DNA from: UBA721 sp002705165
GTDB taxonomy: Bacteria; Planctomycetota; Planctomycetia; Pirellulales; Pirellulaceae
Length of the DNA stretch: 64,000 nucleotides
Assembly: GCA_045565995.1 (NCBI GenBank)
Contig: JBJLEF010000009.1
Coordinates: forward strand, 186,001 to 250,000
Reading direction: 5' to 3'
In this document: piece after piece, positions 37,248 through 47,014 of the stretch
How positions within the stretch are numbered: position 1 is the first letter of the stretch
How the letters are laid out: each line of letters starts with the position of its first letter
The notes under the pieces: model-generated
The model's input: only the letters and a program-made list of their open reading frames with translations
What the model was told of the DNA's origin: nothing
Databases searched by the model: none
Program-made: the position numbers and the translations under genes

Positions 37248-39002
37248 CTATTCTCCACTCGATTGGTTATCTTTACCTTGGTCATACACTATTTGTCCAC
37301 CCAGATAAGTCTGAAGAACCTGGGTTTCTTTAACATCATCGATGTCTACCGTCATGATATCGCGATCCAGGATCACAAAGTCTGCTAATTTGCCAGCTTC
37401 AATCGACCCCTTTTCTTTTTCCTCGAACGTTAAAAACGCATTGTTAAGCGTATACAACCTCAAAGCCTGCTTACGACTAATCTTCTGTTCCGAGTGTAGC
37501 GTCTCAGACATATACCGAGGCTGTCTTTTCAATGTTATCCACATGCCGAGAAAGGGGTTGTATGGATTTACACTTCTTCGACTACCAATTCTTTGCATAT
37601 GATCAGACCCGCCACCCACCATCACACCTTTCTCAAAAATCGTTTTATAAGGTTGGAAATACTTGGTGCGTTCTTCTCCAAATTGTTTTAAGAGTGTCCT
37701 ACCATCCATATAGAGCCAGGCAGGTTGCAAATCTGCAACAACACCCAACTCTGCCATACTTTCAATGGCCTCGAGGCTCATGAAGTTACAATGAGTAATG
37801 CAAGGCCGATGCTCCGAAACCTTAAAATCGTTCTCATTGATCGTTCGATACGCATCTAGCAGAGCATGGACAGCTCCATCCCCAACACTATGAGCCGTCA
37901 TTTGAAATCCATTCTCCAGCATTAACTTTGAGAACTGATAAAGTCGTTCTTGCTCGATATATCGCATTCCACGGTATCCAGGATCCCGAATTGAATATAT
38001 TTCACTCACTCCCCAGGGCTTCCGCATGTAGGCACTTCCAGTCAACATGCCGCCATCCAGAAACACTTTCACTCCTCGAAGCCATAGGTGGGGATTATAT
38101 TGATGCAGTGGATCCGCCGCCGCTTTTTCAATTCGACTCTTTATCTTATCCGGACTCGTATTGGCATTCATTGAGTAAAATAGGAATGCACGAACACTCA
38201 ATTCACCTGCTTCATGTAAAGATCGCCAAATCTCAAGTGCTGTGTCGTTAGTATTCCTATCGGATACTGAAGTGATTCCTACACGGTTGTAATCGTGAAC
38301 AAGCTTCTTTAACTGAGCAACTCGTTCATCATGCGAGGGTTTTTTAGTATTAGATTCGTACTTGAGCAAAGAACTACCGCTTCGCAGGACCCCTGTCAAC
38401 TTACCTTCCTCGTCCCTTTCTAGTTTATAGTTCGCGTCACTGGGTGGAACGAAGCTGTCGTCTATCCCCGATAATCCCAATGCCCGGGAATTCACCGCCG
38501 TATCCGGACCGGTCCGAAACATGACAGGGTTATTCGGAGCCACTCGGTCCATTTCCACTCGGGTAGGAAACCGCTGTTCCTTAAGACGGGTAATGAAAAC
38601 CTGACTCATGACGATCCATTGATCGTCATCCAGAATCTCAGCCCGTTTCTTAATATAGGCCAATACATCGGCCATTTCATGCATTGGGGGCACAACGTGG
38701 TCGTACTCATAAACCGCAGCTCCTGTCGAGTGGACGTGCGAATCTATCAGGCCCGGAACAACTGCCTTGCCTTCGAGGTCAACAACCTCGGTAGATTCTC
38801 CCTTTCGTAACAGAACATCCTCATTCCTACCAACCGCCAAAAACCTTCCATCTTTTACCGCAAATGCCGTGGCCGTGGAGTCCAGGGCATCCACAGTATG
38901 TACCGTTCCATTTAAATAAATAGCAGTCGCTTCCGGCGGTCGCTCGCCTTCCGCGGTAAGTGACAGACAACCAACTAGGCTGAGCGCCAAAAGAATTCGC
39001 AT
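37248..39002 (-). CDS. Amidohydrolase family 3 (YtcJ-like), exported
   Basis: A 584-residue metal-dependent hydrolase. ATG at 39002 is preferred over the longer frame (39068) since it starts a signal peptide MRILLALSLVGCLSLTAEG with an AAAGGGAAAT site upstream. Visible motifs are VPGLIDSHVHSTGAAV (HxH metal ligands), RGVKVFLDGGMLTGSAYM (active-site Lys), QMTAHSVGDGAVHALLDAYR, ITHCNF and VGGGSDHM (Asp), ending in LADFVILDRDIMTVDIDDV. YtcJ-type enzymes hydrolyse amide or related bonds; the substrate is unknown. The start is divergent from the sulfatase at 39103, with 100 bases between start codons. Confidence 0.88.
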   Translation of the reverse strand: MRILLALSLVGCLSLTAEGERPPEATAIYLNGTVHTVDALDSTATAFAVKDGRFLAVGRNEDVLLRKGESTEVVDLEGKAVVPGLIDSHVHSTGAAVYEYDHVVPPMHEMADVLAYIKKRAEILDDDQWIVMSQVFITRLKEQRFPTRVEMDRVAPNNPVMFRTGPDTAVNSRALGLSGIDDSFVPPSDANYKLERDEEGKLTGVLRSGSSLLKYESNTKKPSHDERVAQLKKLVHDYNRVGITSVSDRNTNDTALEIWRSLHEAGELSVRAFLFYSMNANTSPDKIKSRIEKAAADPLHQYNPHLWLRGVKVFLDGGMLTGSAYMRKPWGVSEIYSIRDPGYRGMRYIEQERLYQFSKLMLENGFQMTAHSVGDGAVHALLDAYRTINENDFKVSEHRPCITHCNFMSLEAIESMAELGVVADLQPAWLYMDGRTLLKQFGEERTKYFQPYKTIFEKGVMVGGGSDHMQRIGSRRSVNPYNPFLGMWITLKRQPRYMSETLHSEQKISRKQALRLYTLNNAFLTFEEKEKGSIEAGKLADFVILDRDIMTVDIDDVKETQVLQTYLGGQIVYDQGKDNQSSGE

Positions 39003-39102
39003 CGTGATTTCCCTTTGTATTTTGAGTGCGATACGGCGAACGGTTATATTGACGTTTCTAAGCCGCAAAACTGCCTTACCTCCTATTAGAAACTATCAAC
39101 CG

Positions 39103-40497
39103 ATGGCATTCACATTTAGAGTCTTCCTTTTTACATTTTCTTGCTTCTACCTAGTTCCTGCCCTCAAGGCAGAACACCCTAATGTCATCTTTCTACTCTC
39201 GGACGACCAACGTCCCGACACCATTGCTGCGCTTGGGAATCCAGTCATCCAAACGCCTAATCTCGATAGGCTTGTACGAGAGGGCTCTACCTTTACACAA
39301 GCAACTTGCGCTAATCCCTTATGTGTTCCGAGCCGAGCGGAGATCTTATCTGGTCAGTCGGGATTCAGAAACGGCGTACACATGCCTCCGCTTGAACCCA
39401 ATCTGGAACACACTACATGGCCACAAGCTATGCAACAGGCGGGCTATCACACGTATTGGGTCGGGAAATGGATGATCGCTGGTCGTCCATCCGAACGAGG
39501 TTATCAGGAATCCAAAGGGCTATTCTCTTCAGGTGGGCGAGCTGAACAACCTCAATACGACTTTGCTGGCCGAGAAGTCACCGGGTACAGGGGCTGGGTT
39601 TTCCAAACAGACGACCGCCACCTTCTCCCAGCCCAGGGGATAGGGCTAACCCCAGATATAGATCGAAAGTTTGCTGACGCAGCCATCGAATTCATCAAGC
39701 AAGACCACGAAAAACCCTACTTTCTTCATGTGAATTTCACGGCACCGCACGACCCACTCCTCATGCCGCCGGGATGGGAAGGAAAATACAATTCAAAGAG
39801 AATGCCTCTCCCTAAGAACTACAAACCTCAGCATCCATTTGATCATGGCAACCTAAAAGGACGTGACGAGTTACTAAACTCTTTCCCACGCCGCAAGTCA
39901 GATATCAAACGCGACTTGGCTACGTATTACGCCGTCATTTCACACATGGATCAACAAATAGGAAAAATCCTTAAAGCCTTAGACGACACAGACCAGACTA
40001 AAAACACCATCGTCGTTTTTAGTTCTGACCACGGACTGGCGCTAGGATCACATGGGCTCATGGGAAAACAGAATATGTACGAGCATACGATTAATGTACC
40101 TCTTATCTTCCGCGGCCCCGGCATACCGAAAGGCAAGAAACTGGCCGCCCAGTGTTACCTGCGTGACCTTTACCCAACCTTCATGGAAATTACCGAACAA
40201 GAATACAACCCCGCGATTGAAGGAACGAGCCTGATGCCGTTGATACGAGATGAGATCGAGTCAGTCTATCCGTTCATTATCGGCTATTTCAAAGACTCCC
40301 AAAGAATGATCCGCATGTCCAACTGGAAACTGATTGACTACCCCCAAGCCAACCATGTCCAACTGTTCCATCTGGGCACTGACCCCCATGAAATGAAAAA
40401 CCTTGCTGGGAACAAGAAGTTCACTGCTATCGTCGATCAACTTCGTAGTGAAATGCAGACGTGGCTACTTAACCACGGCGATCCGCTCGCCAAATAA
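39103..40497 (+). CDS. Secreted sulfatase
   Basis: A 464-residue type I sulfatase. The frame is open from 39004, but ATG 39103 starts a clean signal peptide (MAFTFRVFLFTFSCFYLVPA, cleavage near LKA-EHPN). Metal-site blocks are HPNVIFLLSDDQRPDTIAAL and IVVFSSDHGLALGSHGLMGK; the formylglycine motif is CVPSR (C74) in NPLCVPSRAEILSG. The length is normal. It likely acts on a sulfated glycan in the periplasm. The class II aldolase gene follows after 53 bases and could handle a product of sugar breakdown, which is an inference from context only. Confidence 0.94.
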   Translation: MAFTFRVFLFTFSCFYLVPALKAEHPNVIFLLSDDQRPDTIAALGNPVIQTPNLDRLVREGSTFTQATCANPLCVPSRAEILSGQSGFRNGVHMPPLEPNLEHTTWPQAMQQAGYHTYWVGKWMIAGRPSERGYQESKGLFSSGGRAEQPQYDFAGREVTGYRGWVFQTDDRHLLPAQGIGLTPDIDRKFADAAIEFIKQDHEKPYFLHVNFTAPHDPLLMPPGWEGKYNSKRMPLPKNYKPQHPFDHGNLKGRDELLNSFPRRKSDIKRDLATYYAVISHMDQQIGKILKALDDTDQTKNTIVVFSSDHGLALGSHGLMGKQNMYEHTINVPLIFRGPGIPKGKKLAAQCYLRDLYPTFMEITEQEYNPAIEGTSLMPLIRDEIESVYPFIIGYFKDSQRMIRMSNWKLIDYPQANHVQLFHLGTDPHEMKNLAGNKKFTAIVDQLRSEMQTWLLNHGDPLAK

Positions 40498-40550
40498 CGC
40501 ACCTTCCATTCACCGCCAGTCTTCAAATCAAACAAGAGCAAACAATACCT

Positions 40551-41312
40551 ATGCCACTTTGCCCAGACACTTACTACCATTCTCTCCAGGACCCTATTGA
40601 GCGTATTAAACTTGAGATGACTGCCTGTCTTCGCTGGTCGGACCGTCTCGGACTTAGCGAAGGAATCTGCAATCACTTCAGTGTTGAAGTACCAGGGCAG
40701 CCAGGCACTTTTCTGTTAAATCCTCAGGGGCTGCATTGGTCTGAGATTAAAGTCAGTGACATCATCACGGTAGCAACCGACGGTACTCTCATTGACGGAA
40801 AACATGCTCCCGAGCCAACGGCATTCTTCATCCATTCCGGGATCCATCGAAATGTCGCGAGTGCCTCTGTCGTCCTTCATACTCACATGCCCTCCGCCAC
40901 CACTCTGGCCTGTCTCGATCCTGGGGAAGTCATTCATTGCACTCAAAATTCACTACGATGGTTCAATCGAATCTCCTATGACAAAGACTACAACGGGCTA
41001 GCTCTCGATCACTCCGAAGGAAATCGCATGGCAGCTTTAATGAAAGACAATCGTGTCTTGTTTCTCGCCAATCACGGGGTGGTTGTCGTAGGACCCAATA
41101 TGGCGGAGGCTTTTGATGATCTCTACTATCTCGAACGTGCTTGTGAGGTGCAGATAAACGCCATGCAAACAGGACAGCCTTTATCGGTAATACAAGAGCA
41201 GCACGGCGAACACGCCTATCAACAAATCATGAAGGATCGCACTCAGTGCTACTCCCATCTTGAAGCGATTATTAGGATCCAGCTACGAGAATCACCGGAA
41301 CTGGCGGAATGA
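40551..41312 (+). CDS. Class II aldolase/adducin family protein
   Basis: A 253-residue cytoplasmic protein of the fuculose-phosphate aldolase/ribulose-5-phosphate epimerase/adducin family. Blocks include GICNHFSVEVPGQPGTFLLN, GLHWSEIKVSDI, the zinc-binding VLHTHMPSATTLA, and the third His in LFLANHGVVVVGPNMAEAF. The phosphate-binding region is not strictly conserved, so the substrate could be a non-phosphorylated or aromatic compound. The N-terminus has an unusual CPDTYYHSLQDPIERIK segment. It stands alone between sulfatase and DUF1549/DUF1553 genes. Confidence 0.85.
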   Translation: MPLCPDTYYHSLQDPIERIKLEMTACLRWSDRLGLSEGICNHFSVEVPGQPGTFLLNPQGLHWSEIKVSDIITVATDGTLIDGKHAPEPTAFFIHSGIHRNVASASVVLHTHMPSATTLACLDPGEVIHCTQNSLRWFNRISYDKDYNGLALDHSEGNRMAALMKDNRVLFLANHGVVVVGPNMAEAFDDLYYLERACEVQINAMQTGQPLSVIQEQHGEHAYQQIMKDRTQCYSHLEAIIRIQLRESPELAE

Positions 41313-41350
41313 ATCCACTGCAATTCCCTAGCATCCCAACAACGTCATTC

Positions 41351-41367
41351 TGTAAAATAGTGGGATG
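41351..41367 (+). promoter_or_regulatory. -10 element with probable leaderless start
   Basis: TG directly followed by TAAAAT (41353-41358) lies 6 bases before ATG 41365. The hexamer-to-ATG spacing is identical to that at 22334 and 25279. There is no Shine-Dalgarno sequence for this gene. Confidence 0.5.
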
Positions 41368-42993
41368 AAGACTTTCCACACTATCATTGCTCTGCTGTTG
41401 TCGATTAGCGCCCACCAACTCGTCGGCCAGGACTTACATCAAATCATTGACCAGCAGATCGAACAAGCTTCTACCGAGGCATTTGCCGAGCAGGCTACAG
41501 ACAGTGAATTCCTGCGGCGAATCTACCTTGACCTTATCGGTCAAATCCCCACCACGGAGGAGGCACTCCAGTTCCTATTAGATCCTACAAAGGACAAACG
41601 CTCGCAACTCATCGATCAACTACTTCTCGATCCCCGGTATGCTCGCCGGATGACGGAGTTTTTCAATGTCATGTTGATGGAACGACGTGGCGAGGACCCT
41701 AACTGGCAGACTTTTCTTTCCACTAGTTTTGCAGCCAACATGCCTTGGGATCAGATGGTTCGACATATGGTCTCACCAGACACTAACAATGAGACTACCC
41801 GAGGCTCCGGATATTTTCTTACCAAGCGTTTGGAAAAATACGGACAAAACCCAACGGACTTCCCCGGCCTTGCACGTGATCTTGGTCGCATGTTTCTGGG
41901 AGTGGATCTGGCGTGTGCCCAATGTCATGATCATCTGTTTATTGACGATTATAAACAAGCGGACTTTCAGGGCTTGTTCGCCTTTATCAATAACACCTAT
42001 ATTCGGCAGGACACCGACTACCCTTCCATCGGGATGAAGCCCATCAAAGTTAAGGTTGAATTCAATTCCGTCTTTGAAGAAGGTACGTTTTCCACGGGGC
42101 CTAAACTGCCCGGCCTGGATGAAATCGCTGTACCTGAATTCGTTACTGGTGAGGAATTCGCTGTTCCACCAAATAATGACACGAAGGCTCCCGGCATCCC
42201 TAAATTCAACCCTCTCGACTATCTTGCCAAACAACTTCCGAATCCATCCAACGACTCCTTCAACCTTAATGCGGTCAACCGGGTCTGGTTCATGTTAATG
42301 GGACGTGGGATTGTCCATCCCCTGGATTTACACCACTCAGACAATCCTCCTAGTCACCCCGAGTTGTTAACGGTTCTCGGAGTCCAGTTCGCGGAGCACA
42401 ACTACGACATCAAGTGGCTTATCCGTCAAATTGTCTTATCCAAAACCTATCAGCGAACCAGTGCTATTACTCCTCCGGTAGAGCGTGCCAAACGTCGCGA
42501 CTACCGCGTATTCTCTGAAAAACCGATGAGTGCCGAACAACTTATGTGGAGCATGCTTACCGCGACTGGACAACTATCGCTCATCTCACCCAAAGCCACC
42601 GTCCTGGAATCCGGGGCGGAGCAACCACTGGAAGGCCAAGTGGATAATACGCTCGAGGGAATTCGATCGGACTTCCTGGCTGCGTACGCCAATCCTCCAA
42701 GGGAGCCGGAAACGGAATTTGCGCCCTCTGTGAGAGGCGCATTATTCGTACTCAATGGCCCCCGTGTTTTGTCCTGGTTACCCCCCAAGGCGGGAAACCT
42801 GGCGGACTTACTTCATCGGCAAAAAGACAATTATGCTGATACGCTTTTTCTTTCTATCCTGTCACGTAAGCCTGCGCCAGAAGAGGCGCAGCACTTCAAC
42901 GTTTACATCTCCTCGCATGTAGACAAAACCAAAGCCATCGAACAAGCTATTTGGGCATTACTTGCATCCAACGAATTTGCTATCAACCACTAA
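41365..42993 (+). CDS. DUF1549-DUF1553 protein lacking the N-terminal cytochrome domain
   Basis: A 542-residue exported protein with signal KTFHTIIALLLSISAHQLVG. It begins directly with DUF1549 (IIDQQIEQ, FLRRIYLDLIGQIPTTEEA, YARRMTEFFNVMLMERRG) including a CAQCHDH motif near residue 188, then DUF1553 (LNAVNRVWFMLMGRGIVHPL, HPELLTVLG, IRQIVLSKTYQRTSA, FVLNGPRVLSWL). The usual PSCyt1 domain is missing, and the protein is the shortest of the five here. The DUF1501 and WD40 genes follow, making a three-gene operon. It has a probable leaderless start. Confidence 0.92.
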   Translation: MKTFHTIIALLLSISAHQLVGQDLHQIIDQQIEQASTEAFAEQATDSEFLRRIYLDLIGQIPTTEEALQFLLDPTKDKRSQLIDQLLLDPRYARRMTEFFNVMLMERRGEDPNWQTFLSTSFAANMPWDQMVRHMVSPDTNNETTRGSGYFLTKRLEKYGQNPTDFPGLARDLGRMFLGVDLACAQCHDHLFIDDYKQADFQGLFAFINNTYIRQDTDYPSIGMKPIKVKVEFNSVFEEGTFSTGPKLPGLDEIAVPEFVTGEEFAVPPNNDTKAPGIPKFNPLDYLAKQLPNPSNDSFNLNAVNRVWFMLMGRGIVHPLDLHHSDNPPSHPELLTVLGVQFAEHNYDIKWLIRQIVLSKTYQRTSAITPPVERAKRRDYRVFSEKPMSAEQLMWSMLTATGQLSLISPKATVLESGAEQPLEGQVDNTLEGIRSDFLAAYANPPREPETEFAPSVRGALFVLNGPRVLSWLPPKAGNLADLLHRQKDNYADTLFLSILSRKPAPEEAQHFNVYISSHVDKTKAIEQAIWALLASNEFAINH

Positions 42994-43002
42994 ATATTGT
43001 CC

Positions 43003-44301
43003 ATGCCACATTCCAAACAAACTCATTCGCTTTGTACCCCCGAGGAGCACACACTTTCTCGACGTCAATTACTAGGTGCAAGTACTGCCGCCGGAGTCGT
43101 GGGACTCGGCGGCTTAGGAGGGTTGGTCAATCCGCTGATTGCTAGCGACATGTCGGCCAAGGAAAAGCAGGTACTTTTCATTTGGATTGATGGAGGCATG
43201 AGCCAACTCGAGAGCTGGGATCCTAAACCAAACACACAATTTGGAGGGCCCTTCCGATCAATCCCAACGTCGATTCCGGGCATCCAAGTTAGCGAATTAA
43301 TGCCTAAGACTTCCCAAATCATGCACAAACTTGCTGTCGATCGGGGGGTTAGCACCTTCGACAATTCGCATTCGGCAGGCGTTCCCCGGATTAACCGTGG
43401 CGACCCCAAAGATCGGGGAGTTATTTACCCTTACTTTGGCTCAGCTGTCGCCAACCTGATGGGCCCCGGCGATAGCGGCCTCCCACCCTATGTATGGGTA
43501 AAGCCTGGAAGCGGAGGGTTTAAATATCAGGACGCGGGCTTCCTTGGCCCCAAGTACGGTGCTTTAGCGATTGGAGAAGGCAAGCCACCTCCGAATATCC
43601 TCCTGCCCTCAAATATCGATCAACAACAAAACCTAGATCGCAATGCTTTACGAAAGTTTGCTAATAAGCAATACGCAAATTCTCGAGCAAAAACATTTAG
43701 CGAGGCTCAGGATTTTGTTTTTGATACCGCTCAGGCACTGATGGATCGCCGCACCTTATTTGATACACCTGACGCTGGCGATATCGAACGATATGGAGAT
43801 ACACCTCTGGGTCGCGATATGCTGATTGGACGAAAAATGATTGAAGCCGGCGTGCGATTTGTGAAAGTTAATTCCTATGGCTGGGACACACATGGCGACA
43901 ACTTCAATGCACATGCAAGTCTGATGCCTCGTTTTGACCAAGCTTTTACGGCCATCGTTGAGGACCTCGACCAACGTGGAATGTTGGACCATGTATTGGT
44001 CATCGCGATGAGTGAATTTGGCCGCACACCGCGCATTAACGGGCATATTGGCCGCGATCACTGGCCCGAAGCCTGGTCAATCGCGATGACTGGTACGGGA
44101 ATCAGGCGAGGTGCCATCATTGGCGAAACCAATGATGAGGGAACCTGGGTAACCAGTGAACCCCATGACATCGGCCATTTCTTCCACACCTGGTTTAATG
44201 CTCTCGGCATCGACTCAGAACATACCGAGTACATTAATGATGGACAGCCTCTTCCTATCGCCGACGAAGAATGTTCGCCCATCCAAGAATTACTTGCTTA
44301 G
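43003..44301 (+). CDS. DUF1501 family protein
   Basis: A 432-residue exported protein. ATG 43003 is taken over the TTG two codons upstream. RR-type signal LSRRQLLGASTAAGVVGLGG; blocks KQVLFIWIDGGMSQLESWD, HKLAVDRGVSTFDNSHSAG, RKMIEAGVRFVKVNSYGWDT, IAMSEFGRTPRING and GRDHWPEAWS. The Gly in IDGGMSQLE replaces the more usual GGPSQ block. Only 9 bases separate it from the DUF1549/DUF1553 stop, and 18 from the WD40 start. The reaction is unknown. Confidence 0.93.
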   Translation: MPHSKQTHSLCTPEEHTLSRRQLLGASTAAGVVGLGGLGGLVNPLIASDMSAKEKQVLFIWIDGGMSQLESWDPKPNTQFGGPFRSIPTSIPGIQVSELMPKTSQIMHKLAVDRGVSTFDNSHSAGVPRINRGDPKDRGVIYPYFGSAVANLMGPGDSGLPPYVWVKPGSGGFKYQDAGFLGPKYGALAIGEGKPPPNILLPSNIDQQQNLDRNALRKFANKQYANSRAKTFSEAQDFVFDTAQALMDRRTLFDTPDAGDIERYGDTPLGRDMLIGRKMIEAGVRFVKVNSYGWDTHGDNFNAHASLMPRFDQAFTAIVEDLDQRGMLDHVLVIAMSEFGRTPRINGHIGRDHWPEAWSIAMTGTGIRRGAIIGETNDEGTWVTSEPHDIGHFFHTWFNALGIDSEHTEYINDGQPLPIADEECSPIQELLA

Positions 44302-44319
44302 AGAAAGGGCTCCAAAAGG

Positions 44320-45387
44320 ATGGACATTAAATACACACCCTCCAAATCCCCTGTCGCTGACCGCCAGTTATTCAATGCACGGTTTAGCCTTGATGGTTCA
44401 CTTCTCATTGCCGGAAGTTATCAGGGAGACGTTCGAAGATTTGATTTGTCCGCCGAAGATCACCACGAACTCAGGGCAATCAACGGACATCACGCCTGGG
44501 TACAGGCTTTTGCTCTACACCCAACACAAAACCTGATTGTCTCGGGGGACTCATGGGGCAAACTACAATTACACGACTATACACACGACGATCCTCAACC
44601 ACTCTGGGCTTTGGAAGATGCTCATGACGGATGGATCCGAAGTATTGCCTTTTCCAAAACCGGCGATTGGTTTGCCACCTGCGGGCGGGATCAAACCGTC
44701 CGGGTATTTAACACAAAGAATGGAAAACAGAAGAGAATGCTGGTTGGGCATCAGGCAGATGTGTATCACGTCTTATTCCACCCCGAAGAAGATCAACTAT
44801 TATCAGCCGATGCGTTAGGTAACATCTTTCAATGGGACTTAAAGAAACAACATCCCCTAAGAACATTTGATGCCTCCGAGACTTTTCTAGCTCATCGCTT
44901 GCAAGACGTTGGAGGGGTTCAGGCCATGGCGTTCTCTCCCGATGGTAAGACTCTTTTTGCTGGGGGAACCCGCCCAAAAAATGGGGGCACCGTTCAAGGT
45001 GTACCGATTATTATTGGTTTTTCATGGGAGACTGCAGAACGGACCCTGTTAAGAGAACTTGGAGGCACGGCAGATTGCTACTGCGAAGACCTTAAGTTCC
45101 ATCCGGATGGCTTCCTCATGGCAGTTACGAGCGGTACGCCGGGAACAGGGAAACTGCAATTGATTGATCTCACACTCGAGGAACCGTTATTTCAGCTATC
45201 GAGCCTTTCCAATTGCCATTCGCTTGATGTTCATCCGGACGGAGAAACCATTGCGGTGACTACTACCGTCCGTGGAAGCAATGGCAACGGACGTAAAGTG
45301 GATGATGAGGGCAACTATATTGGTAACACAAGCCCCATTCAAATCCTCGTCCCTGAGTTACCGGAACCAAAGAACAACAACGCATGA
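44320..45387 (+). CDS. WD40 repeat protein
   Basis: A 355-residue protein with at least six WD40-type repeats: FNARFSLDGSLLIAGSYQGD, VQAFALHPTQNLIVSGDSWG, IRSIAFSKTGDWFATCGRDQ with TVRVFNTKNGK, VYHVLFHPEEDQLLSADALG and VQAMAFSPDGKTLFAGGTRP are clear. No signal peptide is seen, unlike its operon partners, so it may be cytoplasmic, although non-classical export cannot be excluded. It is likely a protein-interaction platform for the DUF1549/DUF1553-DUF1501 pair. The purine-rich AAAAGG directly next to ATG is too close to be a normal ribosome-binding site. Confidence 0.88.
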   Translation: MDIKYTPSKSPVADRQLFNARFSLDGSLLIAGSYQGDVRRFDLSAEDHHELRAINGHHAWVQAFALHPTQNLIVSGDSWGKLQLHDYTHDDPQPLWALEDAHDGWIRSIAFSKTGDWFATCGRDQTVRVFNTKNGKQKRMLVGHQADVYHVLFHPEEDQLLSADALGNIFQWDLKKQHPLRTFDASETFLAHRLQDVGGVQAMAFSPDGKTLFAGGTRPKNGGTVQGVPIIIGFSWETAERTLLRELGGTADCYCEDLKFHPDGFLMAVTSGTPGTGKLQLIDLTLEEPLFQLSSLSNCHSLDVHPDGETIAVTTTVRGSNGNGRKVDDEGNYIGNTSPIQILVPELPEPKNNNA

Positions 45388-45556
45388 TCCCCAAGCAAGA
45401 GCGCCCGCCGAAATCCCTAAACGGGATCTACAACAACCACCCTCTAAAATAGGTTGGCGAGATGCTTTCATAACTGGCTTCTCTAGCCCGCTTCCAATAC
45501 CGTATAAAATAGAGTAGACAACCGAGCTTACTTTTACCTTTTTGAGTTCCCCACCT

Positions 45557-47014
45557 ATGTTTAACCAGCCAACGCCTTGCCGTTCTCTCTGGATTTTGTT
45601 GCTGCTTTCGTTCGTTTCGACGGAACTGCAGGCCAAGCCCAATGTCGTTTTCATTTACACAGACGATCAGGCACCTTTCGCCGTGAATGCCGCCGGCGAT
45701 TCACGCTTTATTACTCCAAATATTGATCGCATCTTCCATGAAGGTGCACACCTGTCGAACAGTTTCGTCACCACACCGGTTTGTAGCCCCAGCCGTGTTG
45801 GACTCCTTACCAGTCGTTACGGCAGTGAATTCGCCATCACGGACTGGATCAATCCGGGCAATGAAAAGGCGTTAGGCCTCCCTGAAGACGCATTAACGTT
45901 TCCACAGCTTTTCAAGCAAGCCGGCTATGCGACCGGACTTTTCGGCAAATGGCATCTTGGAATCCAAGACCATCAGCACCCTACCAAATTTGGTTATGAC
46001 GAATTTGCCGGAATCAGGGTTGGAGGTTGCCCTCCCAAAGACCCCCGTATTGAAACACTGAACGGAGAAATGAAACAGGTATCGGGCTATACTTGTGACA
46101 TTTTCACTGATCACGTACTGGACTTCATCCGTGCGAATAAAGACGAACCGTTTCTTGTCAGCCTGCACTTCAGAGCACCTCATGCGGCGTGGCTTCCTGT
46201 GCCACCTGAAGATTGGGAGCCTTTTAAGGATCTTGACCCCGAAATTCCAAACCCCGATTTCCCCAACCTTAACGTTGCTAAGGTTAAACAACAAACTCGC
46301 GAATATTTAGCCTCGGTCAAAAGTGTCGACCGCAACGTCGGACGCGTACTGGATTTGCTGAAATCGTTCGAATTAGAAGATAACACCATTGTCATTTTCA
46401 CAAGTGACCATGGCTACAACCTCGGTGAACATGGTGTTTGGTACAAAGGAAACGCCATTCGGATTTTGACTAAAAACCCTCAACCACGTTGGCAACACAT
46501 CCCTGCTAACCGACGCCCCAATCTATGGGACACCTCACTCCGTGTACCAACAGCCATCCGCTGGCCCGGAGTCATTAACCCGGGAACTATCCACGCTGAA
46601 ACGTTCTCCAACCTCGACTGGTTCCCTACCTTACTGACAATGGCCAACATTAAACAACCAAAATCAGCAGTACTGCGAGGCGAAGATTTCACTCCCATTT
46701 TGCGTGGCCGCAAACCAAAGTGGGACTCAAGCATCTATCTTGAATACAGCATGCATCATGGCGCTAAAACGCACATGCGAGGTATTCGTACGCCGGAATG
46801 GAAATTCATGATTGACTTTGCCAATGACGGCCGGCTCGAACTCTACCACTTAAAAGAGGACCCCGATGAAACAATCAATCTGGCGCAGTCCAGGGACTCA
46901 AAACATATCGACATACGCCACAATCTGATGTCACAGGTCAGGGATCACATGCAGACTGTCGATGACCCTCTTTTAGCAACACTCGAATCTCCTAATCCGG
47001 CGAAAAATCCATGA
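45557..47014 (+). CDS. Secreted sulfatase
   Basis: A 485-residue type I sulfatase. ATG 45557 is chosen over an upstream TTG (45542) because it starts the signal peptide (CRSLWILLLLSFVSTELQA, cleavage before KPN). Metal block KPNVVFIYTDDQAPFAVNAA, formylglycine motif CSPSR (C76) in TTPVCSPSRVG, distal block IVIFTSDHGYNLGEHG. The substrate is probably a sulfated polysaccharide. The stop overlaps the following GH-like gene start in an ATGA, so the two proteins are made together and may act on one substrate. A TATAAAAT sequence at 45503-45510 may be the promoter. Confidence 0.94.
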   Translation: MFNQPTPCRSLWILLLLSFVSTELQAKPNVVFIYTDDQAPFAVNAAGDSRFITPNIDRIFHEGAHLSNSFVTTPVCSPSRVGLLTSRYGSEFAITDWINPGNEKALGLPEDALTFPQLFKQAGYATGLFGKWHLGIQDHQHPTKFGYDEFAGIRVGGCPPKDPRIETLNGEMKQVSGYTCDIFTDHVLDFIRANKDEPFLVSLHFRAPHAAWLPVPPEDWEPFKDLDPEIPNPDFPNLNVAKVKQQTREYLASVKSVDRNVGRVLDLLKSFELEDNTIVIFTSDHGYNLGEHGVWYKGNAIRILTKNPQPRWQHIPANRRPNLWDTSLRVPTAIRWPGVINPGTIHAETFSNLDWFPTLLTMANIKQPKSAVLRGEDFTPILRGRKPKWDSSIYLEYSMHHGAKTHMRGIRTPEWKFMIDFANDGRLELYHLKEDPDETINLAQSRDSKHIDIRHNLMSQVRDHMQTVDDPLLATLESPNPAKNP

